From the NCBI GenBank assembly GCA_020086605.1, contig JACBWW010000015.1, positions 25,610,483 through 25,674,482 of the forward strand: 64,000 nt of DNA, read 5' to 3'. The DNA comes from Lanius collurio (taxonomy: Eukaryota > Chordata > Aves > Passeriformes > Laniidae). How positions within the stretch are numbered: position 1 is the stretch's first letter; the number at the start of each line of letters is the position of its first letter. The notes under the pieces are model-generated. The model was not told where the DNA came from. It saw only the letters and a list, made by a program, of their open reading frames with translations, and made no database searches. A program made the position numbers and the translations under genes. This document shows, one piece after another, positions 1 through 11,200 of this stretch.

Positions 1-3000
1 CAGTGACCAGCTGACCGACCACCAAACATGTCCCAGTGGATGCTCTCCAGCTGCAGCAGCATCTCACTCAGTGCAGCTCAGCCCAACTCAGTGTCTGGGA
101 AGATACCAGGACAGCAAGGCAGGCTGCTCACTGGGATGTTTTCCTAGGTATATGACCAGCTCAAATAATTTTGCTCAGGAAGAGAAAAAGGCAAAGGTGC
201 AAAAGTGCCATACGCATCAAAAAGCAGCCAGCAGAAGCTCAAGCAATTTGGGGTGAAGGTCAATAATAAGAAAAAGCTAAGCATTTTTCATTATAAAAAT
301 ATACACAAGCAGGATCCAAGCATCAACCACTATTTCTGCATAAAGCAATAGTTAAAAAAAAAAAAGTTCTCATCTTTATTCCTTTCATATTCAAGGTATA
401 ACAGGTATTATTTCTGGAACAGCAACAACTTCTAAGGTATCTCCAAAATTCACAGGCTTTGGTACATCATGATTTTGGTCAAGTAGCTGTATACACGCAA
501 CTCCCCAATGGAGTGTTCAAATATCATTTTTAGTCAGTGACATACTTAGAGCTATCCAAGGAGAAAAGATACGAAACCATAAAGGTCAGCATGGGGACTG
601 AAGCAAGTTCAGGAGACAAATGATGAGGCATGAGGGGATTAGACCCTGTCACATTTGTACAACTTAACTCAATACTTCTGCTGCCTGGACCTGCAGGCAA
701 CAGTCCTGTTAATCATAACAGTATAATATACATATAAAACATAAGAGGTGCATAACAACCTCAAAGTTATTAGGTATCGGTAAAATAAAGTGACAAGACA
801 TTGTACTTTTTAAAGAAACTTTAATTTCTCCCATATTTTAGCAAAATTATGAGTTACCACTAGATTCAATGTCTCCCCATTGACTAAAGCAGACATTTGC
901 CTCTTCAAGCAGATTCACCTTTTACTTTTCCAACCAACCTCTTACACGACTAATGTGCAGGAAAATTCAAGTCCGCAACATTCAGCTCTCAATTAGAAGC
1001 TATTTTTAATTAGCTACAAACACTATATCCAAAGACTGTATCAGCAGCAACTGGCCTGAATCAACAGAGAGTTTTTTAGGAAAACAAACAAAGTGAGCCC
1101 ACACAAGAAAACCTCACTGGCCTTCGTCCAAGCATGCAAACTAAGGGACATTTCCATACCACTTGGAAGATTTCACTGCACTGGCCAAAGCCAAATTAAT
1201 AAGAGAAAGACAGCTTCTTCTTAGTTTAAAAACAGAAACTGTTTCTTTACTACACCCTTACCTGACAAGAACAGTATAGAGACAAGCGCAACAAAATCAC
1301 ATCAATATGAAAAAACAGCAAATACATTTTTCATTGGTCTGATATCCTAAAAAGTAGGTAAGATGAGAACTGATCAGTAAGGTGGTGAGAAAACTCAAAA
1401 GGGAAGGAGGAAAAAAAAAACCCATCCATCCCTTCATAATCTCTCAGTGCATTCAGCAAATGGAGGTAACCACAGTGCTATCTGCTCATCCTCTTCCATC
1501 AGCACACGCTGATACCGTTTTCGCCATGATGTGACACCAGCACCTACAGCTGAACACCAAAGGGCAAACATTGCAAGGCAACATCAAGATTTCACAACAT
1601 GATTTATTTGTGACTCCCAGCAGGTCTTCCCAGATGATGAAGTGTCTTGCCAGCAGCTGAAATCTAGATACCGAGACCACAAGCCTGCATTAAACAAAGC
1701 ATTGCTCCTGCTACTATTTTATCCCATCCTGTTCACGAATGATGTCCTCTTGATTTATTTAAATAATTGCTCCATGTTACAATAGCACCAGTAGATACAC
1801 AGTGATCATCTTTACATACCCTGGATGCCTGACATAATGAGTCTGGAAATGGAAGTGAAGAAAATAACGAAAATGAAGTCGGCATCCAGCTAGTAAAAAG
1901 CTGGAGTAGCCAGGAATCAGCCCCTGCTTTGCCAGAAGGGAAGACATTGTCAGGAGACAAAAGGATCCTCCTTTTTCCCTCAATCAACAGAAAATTAGCA
2001 AGGAGACTGGAAACTTAACATAATTACACAGTGACCTTTGAACCTTATTACTGCATACACACACAGGTTAAATTGTATGGCTGTTAGTCCCTTACTCCCT
2101 AACACAAATTAGCCATGTTAGGCAAAATTAGGCTAAAATTCAACAGCAGTAAAAAGCAAGAAATGTTGCCAAGTGGAATAATTAGCATGCACTGCAGGTG
2201 GACACCTTGTGCTGCCTCCAACATGGGCACTATCCCCTACTGGTAGATTTTGTAACATCTGGCAAAGGGGGCTCCCTTGAGCCCTAAGGAGGAACTTCCC
2301 CCTTGTGGCATTTGCCTAGCATTGGTTTTTGCCACAGAGCGCTGGCACATCTGGGACCTTCAGCCTTTAAAGTCTACACAACTGCACAAAATCCTCAAGT
2401 TCTGCAGAAGTGACTTCCAGACAGGGAAAAGGGACTATAAAATACCTCCTGCTCCCATGTACCCTTGCTAAGGGCCACCACATCTCTCAGGATGGAAGCA
2501 TCACTGGTGCTTTCACAATGTGCACCAACCCAACCAGCACACCCAGCACATTTCTTTTAATTAAAAAAAAATAGCTTAGCTTTAGGAGCAACACCTCCCT
2601 GCCACCTCCCTTATTTAAACAACCACCCTAGAAATTTATCCATGGTGGATTTTTTGACTCATTTTCCAGTCCCACTGAAAGTTCAAAAATAGGTGAAATG
2701 CTATAGCTCTGCAGCACTTACATAAAAAAAAAAAAGAACAAAACTTTCAAATATTATAACAATATGTCATTCCCAATTCAGAAACAAATTACCAGACTCA
2801 GCTCAGCAACAAATGTATATGGAGGTACTTGGACCAAGTTAGTTCTATAGAAGAGCAGATGTCAAGTAGACTTCAGTCCAGTGAAATTTCCCTCTTCCTG
2901 TCTGACATCTAGCTTGAGGAGAATATAATGGGACTATTATTTTTCCAGCAGGCTGTGCTTTCATATGTAAATATCATCTCCATAAAGGACCATTTTTGAA

Positions 3001-4328
3001 TGTTTGGGGGGTTTTTTTAAGGCTTAAAACATAGCTAAGGATTATAACCTAGCTTCCACTCAGGGACTTAGATGAACACCTCACTGAATTCAAGCCAGAG
3101 CCAGGAATACCCGTCATCTTTGTGCAACCAGTAAAATGGTTATAAACCCAGCTCTCCTTGCCCTTACCCTTCCTCTTCGTCCACCACCATCCCAGGATGA
3201 TGATTTCATGGCAGGCACTTTCACCACCCTCAACACCAAGCCAGCCCTGAAGACACCACCTAGGATGCTCAAAAGGATCATGTTTGCTGGTCTTTGACCC
3301 ATGGCTCTAGGCTTGCAGTCTCTGCTAAAAAGACAACTCATATTCAGCTGCAAATGTATGGAGGAGCCCCTTAAAATATGATGGGAAGCTACATGCTTAC
3401 AGAACATATTTCTCCTCAGTGTACCATATAAAAACCCCCTTGCAAGGAGAAATTATCCCTGAAGCTCAGGCAAACATCATGGCAAAATAAGTGGGGCTCA
3501 CAGATACATGAATTCCTGCGCTTTACACCCAGCCTCACAAATCTGCATTGGGCATCTGGTGGGATTAGCAGAGCACCAGGACAGAAAAAAATTAATGCAT
3601 CATTAAAAGTTATAAGAAAGTCCTGAGAGCTGTCCAGCTCCTAAGGAAAAACAATCCCCTTAACCACAGACCAGAGAAGGCAAGCAGCTGGAGCATCAAA
3701 CACTGGATGCCTCCTAAGCTGGCACTTCAGCATGTAAGGTGTGGAGCTCCCATCTTCTCTCAGGTCCTGTAAAGAAAGGTTTTGGGTTTACCTCTAGAAG
3801 GAGGAATCACTTAATCACCATCTAACCTGATGTAAAGACAGCTGATGTACAATGCAGGGAAGCAGTGGGGCAAACGGGGATTGATCAAAACATATTTTTG
3901 CAGCAGAGGCACTCTGGGGTTCCTTTCCTTTAAAAGTGGACTTTCCCCTTCCTTTGCAGGGGAAAATTAAGTCACACAGCAAACTCACACATCTAGCCTT
4001 CAAAGATCACCACAGCCCACTACTGAAAAAGAAAGTTTAAAATAATATACTTCCAGGTACTCATGTGCTCAGCTTCCTATTGGGAAAAGCAAGTCATGTA
4101 GTTGTGTGTCAGCACCTGAAATCCTATGCAGTTCCCAAATTCATGAATTTTTATCCCTGTGAGTTATATGGAAAATTATAATGATGTCAACTGTTTTGTT
4201 GGAAAAACAGATATATACCACTATAGGTCCAATAATGCTTCAAAACTGGAAGCTCCTTTGGAATATGTTTTCCCTGGTGAAAGGTTCCACAGTAGCTGTG
4301 CCCAATATAAAAGCACTGTGATTTCAGG
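1..4328. other. Gene-free A/C-rich stretch, probable intron
   Basis: No coding gene, RNA gene or recognisable repeat was found here. Reading frames are short and none has a recognisable domain. The plus strand is visibly richer in A than T, with scattered A-tracts such as those near 354-364, 1410 and 2724. If the minus-strand first exon proposed at 16609-17400 is real, this stretch lies downstream of it and would be part of intron 1. I cannot exclude conserved non-coding elements, which need a cross-species alignment to see. Confidence 0.5.
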
Positions 4329-4908
4329 TGTCGTGGTTTAACCCGAGCTGGCAATGAAGCCCCACAGAGCTGCTCGCTCACTCCCCACAACAGAATGGGG
4401 GACAGAATCAGAGTAAAAGTGAGAAAACTCAAGGGTTGAGGTGAGGGCAGTTTAATAAGAAGAGCAAAAGCTACGCAGGCAAGCAGAGCAAAACAAGGAA
4501 TTTATTCACTGCTTCCCATGAGCAGGCATATGTTCAGCCATACCCAGGTAAGCAGGGCTCCATCACACACAGTGGTTACTTGGGAAGACAAAAAGACACT
4601 ACAAATGTCTTCCACTTCCTTCATCTTCCTCCAGCTCTATATGCTGAGCATGATGCCATATGGAATGGAATATCACTTGGGTCAGCTAGGATCAGCTTCC
4701 CTGGCTGTGTCCCCTCCCAGCTCATTGTGCACCCCTAGCATCCTTGCTGGTGGGATGGGGTGAGAGGCCTTGACTCTGCGCAAGAGCTGCTCAGCAGTGA
4801 CCAAAATACCCCTGAATTATTGACACTGTTTCCAGCACAAATCCCAAACACAGCCCCATACCAACTAGTATAAAGAAAATTAACTCTAGCCCAATTAAAA
4901 CCAGCACA
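4329..4908 (-). mobile_element. Solo LTR of an avian endogenous retrovirus, inverted
   Basis: The block opens with TGTCGTGGTTTAACCC and closes with TTAACTCTAGCCCAATTAAA followed by ACCAGCACA. These are the reverse-complement ends of a common bird LTR whose sense strand starts TGTYCTGGTTTCAGCTGGG. Internal landmarks also fit: a GCTCGCTCACTCCCC block near 4372, a TTTAAT at 4451-4456 that reads ATTAAA (a polyadenylation signal) on the minus strand, and a tract around 4650-4720 that matches, in inverted form, the LTR at 21848-22442. No retroviral coding sequence flanks it, so it is a solo LTR. No clear target-site duplication remains, which suggests an old insertion. I recognise the family by its ends but do not assign a subfamily name. 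Confidence 0.85.
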
Positions 4909-6864
4909 CTGATGAGAAAAACAACGAAGATGAGAATATTTACCTACATTTCACATTTTCTCCTTGTTGGACACAATATAAGAGATTAAACACCCTGTGG
5001 TGAAGCTTCCCTTCCTTAGTATCACTGATTTGGAACTATCATAAAAACAGACGACTGCTTAAGGGCATCAGCACTGATCACAGGAGTCAATTGCCATCAA
5101 CTACATCAGCACTGACCACAGGAGTCAAATTCCTGTTTGGGGATTTGTGTTTGTGGGTTTTGGTTTTTTTATTTCTACAAAATCTAAGCATCTGAAAGCT
5201 CTAGCTAAAGGATAAGATTATTGATACAGAGCTAGATATGTATGTGCATCACTTGATATGCCAAACCATATGCCAAGGGAAGTCCTGAAGCATGTAAAGC
5301 TTCATCTGAAAATAATTCTTGTCAGAACTGGGGCCTGAATCTGCAACATATGATAATTTCCCTACACCCTATTTTCAGACCTGCCTCACTTGGGTTATCT
5401 TATCCCCCTGATCACACTGCAACACCCTACACCAAAAAAATAGAAAAAGCCCAACCCCCAAAACACGTTGCACAGCTGTCTCACTGTCACATTTATTATT
5501 CAAGAAAGGTCTCATTGAATAAATGTCTGTTCAGAGGCTCTAAACAAATTTCATTTCTGAACACCACTGTCTGCAGCCCAGCAGGCCATTTCACCAAGAT
5601 AAGATCACACATTTAATCAAACGCTTCAAAAAAGAAATACACACCGAGTTTGCTTAATAACATCAAATAATAAAAGTGCACTGCTGGCAGCATACTAATT
5701 TTTAGCGCTCTTTCTTCTTTGAGGGCTGTCTCAATAGTCAAGGTCAACCGTACATGGGATTTCTTCTAATTAGGGCTTCTGCTAATGGCTAGACCTGCTT
5801 ACTCTCACCACTTAGCCATGGTTTTCCCTAAAATGAAGACACCTCTCTTTCATTTTAAATTAAATCACTGCAGCATCCTACCCAAGTGCAACAGACAAAA
5901 CTGCATAACTCTGCTAATTCAACAGAGGACATAAATGAAAGAAACAAAAACCACATCTTTGTGGTCAACAAGGAATCATCCACACAAATGTCTATGGTAT
6001 AAAAGGAAAAGTGATTTAGAGTAAAGAAAAAAAACCCAAAACGTGATTATCTGCTTGGTATTTAACAATAGCTCTTACAGCAGCACAGCACAGACCTATT
6101 TTGAGTTAGAAATTGGGAGCGGACTTGGCACCCCTAGGTCAAAACACACTTTGCCCTTTATTTTATTGTAGTAGCAAGTAAGAGGAACCAGCTCAAAAAC
6201 CCAGCATTATGTTACTACTACTGCAAAACACATCAGTATTACTACAGACCAGACTAACTTACCTATTACTCAATTAACAATTATTTATTTATGCATTTAA
6301 GTAATCAGCTTTACCACAATGACAACTGCTGAAACAGGCTTTGCCCCCAAATTACATGAACTTGGGATAATCATGGACTCTTGCTGTGCTCAAGCCTGCA
6401 GCTTGAAAAGGGTCAAACAAAAGCTGGCATCCTCACCCTTACAGCCTGGCTCATAGGTTATGCTGGACTGCCCTTTGCTTGCTTGGGATGAGGGAGCAAC
6501 CAAGCATAAAGGCATTGGAGAAGACAACCCCCCATCTGCTGCTACCAAATCTTAAGATAAACAGTGAGGCAGCTCTGAGATATATTCCCCATCATATCCT
6601 ATTTTCCCTGTCAAAAACATCCCTGCAGACACTGTAGAGGTCCAGATTCTCCCCTTGAACAGGGACATCACAACTTAGTTTAGGCTAGCATAAGCAACTG
6701 CTTGAGTCTACTGGCAAACATCTTTCAAACGTCTCGAGTTTCACGCAGGGTCTCAGCTCCACTGCAAACACAGGGCTGCTCAGCTGGGAATATCCTCACG
6801 GGCTCAGTGATGTGTGCCTGTATTTCTCACCAAAACAAGGATACTTACATAAGTATCATTCCCT
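4909..6864. other. Gene-free stretch between LTR and CR1
   Basis: No gene is supported. Apart from the 25-bp direct repeat listed separately at 5066-5128, I see only unique AT-rich sequence with short A-tracts, for example near 6030. The reading frame at 5350-5616 has no recognisable domain and no flanking splice context that I could defend. Confidence 0.5.
5066..5128. repeat. 25-bp direct repeat, 38-bp offset
   Basis: CATCAGCACTGATCACAGGA plus GTCAA at 5066-5090 recurs at 5104-5128 with a single T-to-C change (GATCAC to GACCAC). The intervening 13 bases differ. This is a local tandem duplication, with no sign that it is part of a larger repeat family. Confidence 0.9.
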
Positions 6865-7810
6865 CATTGCAGTGGATATTGTTTACCTCAACTTCAGCAA
6901 GGTTTTAGACACTATCTCTCATAACATCCTCACAGGCAAGTTCCAGGAGCATGGAATGGATGAGAGGACAGTGAGGTGAATTGAGAAATGGCTGCACTGC
7001 AGGTCCCAGAGGGTTGTAATCACTGCACAGGGTTCATTTGGAGGTCTGTCACTGGTGCTGTCCCCCATGGTTCAACACTGGGTCCAGTTAATCAGTGACT
7101 TGGACAAAGGGGCAGATGCCTCTTCAGCAAGTTCACTGATGACAGAAGGCTGTGAGGAGTGGCTGAATCCCCAGAGCAGCCCTTCAGCAGAAATCATCTG
7201 AAATTCATTTAAGGCAAATTCAGCAGGGTCCTAACACCTGGGGCAGAATAACCCCACGCACCAGCACAGGTTGGGGCCAACCTGCTGGGAAGCAGCTCCA
7301 TGGAGAAGGACCTGGGGGTACTGGTGGACAACAGGCTGTCCATAAGCCAGCTGTGCCCTGGTGGTCAAGAAGGCCGATGGTATCCTGGGGTGCACTGGGA
7401 AGAGCATTGCCAGCAGGTTGAGGGGGATGATCCTGCCCCTCTACTCAACCTTGGTGAGGTGTCATCTAGAGTGCTGTGTCCAGTGCTGGGCTCCTCAGGA
7501 CAAAAGGCATGGAGCTCCTGGAGTGAGTCCAGTGGAGGCCAAGAAAGATGGTGGGGTGCCCAAAGCATTAAGGGACTGGAGCATTTATAGAAGTTATTCT
7601 TTACTGTGAGGGTGGCGAGGAACTGGCACAAGTCACACAGAGAAGCTGTGGATGCCCAGACACTGAGTGTTTAAGGCCAGGCTGGATGGGGCATTGAGCA
7701 ATCTCATCCAGTTGGAATGTATCCCTGCCCATAGCGGGGGGAAGGGGGGGGGGAGGAGATGATCTTTAAGGTCCCTTCCAACCTGAACCATTCTATGACT
7801 CCATGATACT
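6865..7810 (+). mobile_element. CR1 LINE, 5'-truncated, decayed RT plus 3' UTR
   Basis: Translation from about 6869 gives AVDIVYLNFSKVLDT, the CR1 reverse-transcriptase segment around the first conserved aspartate. Near 7132-7143 the catalytic box reads FTDD in place of the usual FADD/YADD. EKDLGVLVDNRLS follows in one frame from 7300. After a frameshift, ADGILGCTGKSIASR and LPLYSTLVRCHLE follow in another frame from about 7361. The 3' UTR ends in a G-rich run (7737-7761) and the terminus GGTCCCTTCCAACC with octamer-like ATTCTATGACTCCATGAT at about 7790. The copy carries frameshifts and stops (for example TGA near 6976), so it is dead. Its complete 3' end and missing 5' end are typical of CR1 retrotransposition. 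Confidence 0.93.
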
Positions 7811-7835
7811 GTTTTTCTTACTGAAATATAAATAA

Positions 7836-8233
7836 CAGGCTAAAAGAGCTGCGCCTGTTCAGTATTAAACTGATGACTGAGAAGGGACCTCATCAATGTC
7901 TATGAGTATCTGAAGGGAGGTGTCAAGAGGATGTTTCCAGGCTCTTCTCAGTGGTACCAAGCAAAAGGAGAAGAGGCAACAGGCAGAAACTGAGGCACAG
8001 GAAGTTCCACCTGAACATGAGGAAGAACATTTTTACTGTCTTTGGTGACCAAGCATTGGAACAGATTGGCCAAAAAGACTGTGAGTCTCCCTGACTGGAG
8101 ATATTTAAGGACAGTCTGGATGCAAACCTGTGCAATGTGCTCTAGGATGATCCTGCATCAGTAGGGAGGGTGGATCACATGACTGACCCACTGTGGTCCC
8201 TTCCAATCTTATCCATCCTGTGATTCTGTGATT
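7836..8233 (+). mobile_element. Second CR1 LINE 3' end, tandem with the first
   Basis: The sequence from CTAAAAGAGCTGCGCCTGTT through GAAGGGACCTCATCAATGTC, then CATTGGAACAGATTGGCC and GGTCCCTTCCAATC, ending TGATTCTGTGATTT, is the last ~400 bp of a CR1 element. It has its own 3' terminus, in the same orientation as the copy ending at 7810 and only about 25 bp downstream. It is therefore a separate insertion, not a continuation. It shows many substitutions relative to canonical CR1 3' ends, so it is old. Confidence 0.9.
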
Positions 8234-8235
8234 TC

Positions 8236-11200
8236 AGCCTCCCTTCTGAAAATCATCGATGTTGTACAGAAAAAGGCTCCCCACTCCTGCAATCAAAAGG
8301 CCTTGCACAGGCCTTAGAAAGACTCATTGCAAATTGGTGACCTACTTAAGAAGATCTATAAAGTGCATTACGATTGTAATTGTGGATCCCTTGTCAGAAG
8401 GTCACAGGTTATCCCTCTACGCAGTGCAATTGCTATATTTCAAATAACTATCAGGAAGAATTTTACTCAAGCAGGTATGTGTTGTTTTGGAGTTGTACCA
8501 AATAAAGCGGCAATTGTAACATTACTGTCCTCTAAAAAAAAAAAAACCCACACAGATATTTCACACACCTGCATCCATTAAAGATAATCCAAAATGACAT
8601 TTTCTTCAAGAAGTCTGTGCTGTGGGAATTGCAAGTGCAGTAGTCACATCATAATTTCCCTCAGAAGGAAGTGGGATATATACATCAAATTTCCAAACTA
8701 TTACAGCCTGCGATTGCAATATCCAAAATCCAAAGGAATGACATTTTAGATTACACACACCGTTCCAACGAGCTTTAGCTGAGACACCATGTCCAGTACA
8801 GAAATCTGTGGTGTGCTGGGAACAAGAACGGCTGTTCTCTGGATACTCCGGATAAACTATCTACTATAGGATTACAGACCAGTACTGTGTACCTCCAGAG
8901 AGACTTCACATTAAAAAAATCATTCAGAATAGAATCCCAAAGTCTTTTGTAAATGCAGGGAAAAAAAGGAAGGAGACCAAAAAAAACCAAAAAACCAAAC
9001 CAAAACCACAAAAGAACACAGCAACAAAAGTGGCAAGTAAGGATTCACATTACATAGCACATATGGGTAAAAAACCTGCAGTATGTATCTTGCTGAAACA
9101 AAAACATTCAAACAAAAAAAAACCTGTGCCCTTTGAAGTGAGTGGTGGGAATTTGCACCATTTCGAAATCACGTTTCAGTCAGTAATATACGTGCAAAGG
9201 CAGAGTGAAAGAAAAGGAGTTAACACGATCCCTGAAACTGTCCTCAACTGTCTCCATCAGAGAAATGTGTTAAGAAAGACAGCTACAAAGGGTGCTTTAT
9301 TTTTCTTTCCTCCAGCAGTCTTTGAAACAGGAAAAAAAATAGAAATAAAATAAATAAAATGGGGGTGGGGGAGAAGGAAGAAAAAAACGAGAAAAAAGTC
9401 CAGAGAGCTATTGAAAATCTCCTTACAGGGTCAGCTGTCACTGGAATGCGTTTGAGTATTCAAGGTACCCACCCATGCAGAACATCAAAAACTGGGCTTG
9501 GGTCCCTCCCCTATTCTCACGGGTTTAAGCCAAGGCTTGCTTTTCAACACTGAAGAGGAAGGCAGTGCAGTGCCTCTACAGGGCTAGCAAACAGAGACCC
9601 ACCGATCCAACAGAACATGGGCGCTGCTTCTGCTTAAGGCTTCACTTGTCCTCCAACACAACACACTGGCTTTATCACTAAAAAAAACAGACAACAGCTC
9701 AGCAGCTCCCAGTGCTGGGCCTTCCTGAGATGAATTTCCCATCTAACCTAGGCCTGCCCAAAGTTAGGCAGCATACTTGTAGCTGACATGCCACTTACTC
9801 CTTGCTTCAAGGAAAATGTTGACATCCCAGAGTACACTGCAAACAGCACTTCTGCAACACTGTGAAGCTTCTCTTCCTCACTGTGATGGCAGTGAAAAAA
9901 ATCTCATTAAGGCAGGCTTGGGATCAGCAACTTCAGAATGGAAAAAAACCTGCTACAACAATTACCAAGGACCAGCACTGACTCTGATAAAACATGTGGT
10001 TGCTCAACACATCTGAAACTGTAGTTCTATTCTGGTGTTGGACCACAAACCAAGCAACTCAGTTAAAATTTTAAAACTGCAGGCCCATGCACAAGTTATT
10101 GTCCATTACTGCACCTACCAAAAAAGAATGAGAAAACAAATAGGGAGAGTCTTTCCAGCAATAAATAATTAAAAACAAAAACAAAAACAACTCTATGCAT
10201 CGGCGCCATCATTTCACAAACAAAACTTATGTATGCACACACACAGACATACAGACCTAGGTATTTACGTTCTGGGTATAGGTACAATTCTTAGATTGCA
10301 CCTATACCCAAAATTATTTTTCACTTCCCTGAGTTTGAAAAAAAAAATCAGAACGGTGTCTGTTCCCCAAATCATGGTATTTATATGTCTACATATGTGC
10401 CTGCACATAATAAGCAGATGCTCTAAGACTGCATTAGTCAGAACATTCCTATCCCCTGAACTTTAAACAGTGTTCACTGATGCAGGGCCCTCACTTCTGT
10501 AAGTAGATTCTTGCTTCCCAGGGAGTGGGAAAGGGACTTACTGTAAAAACTCACATACACTGCATGGAATGACTCTTACAAACGAATTACTTGTCATTGG
10601 TATAAAACCACTACGAGTGTTATCCAAAAGGGCCAGGTTTAGACTAGACCTCTTTTCAGAACAGTGCTGTGCAATGCTGGCACCTTTGAGCAGGACTTTG
10701 CAGTAGGGCAATTCATGGCTAAATTTTAAGCACTACTTCTACAAAAGCACAGAGAGTCCTATTTCACTTCCTTTTAACTTTGCATTGCTGTAAGAAAACA
10801 CTCATGTTGGTCCTTTGTATTTATGACACTTTGCTCTAAGTTTTAGAAATGCATAGCTCCGTTCCAAAGTTCAAAATCAATTTCTTTGCCAGATACAAAT
10901 CAATGCAACTGCAATCAAATCAGTAAAGCTCTTAGAATTAATAGTAGCAAAGCTATAATCCAACCTACTCAAAACACTGTGCATAATATTTCAAAGCTGT
11001 TCCCTGACCGGTACCCACTGCAATGAATCGGAGTCGTGCTATAGGCCCCTGAAGCATTAGGTTTGTAGCCACTGAAATAATTCCTGTGTAATTACTCACA
11101 TGTTGACCAACGTGCTTTAAAAAAATAATTTTCAAAAATCCTGGCAGAGTGAGCACCAATGGATGCTCTGTAAAGGTTTAGTACTCTTAGGCATTTAAAT

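Noticed and set aside
7300..7609. Overlapping open frames of 80-96 codons
   Set aside because: These are decayed CR1 reverse-transcriptase fragments in two frames, not a host gene.
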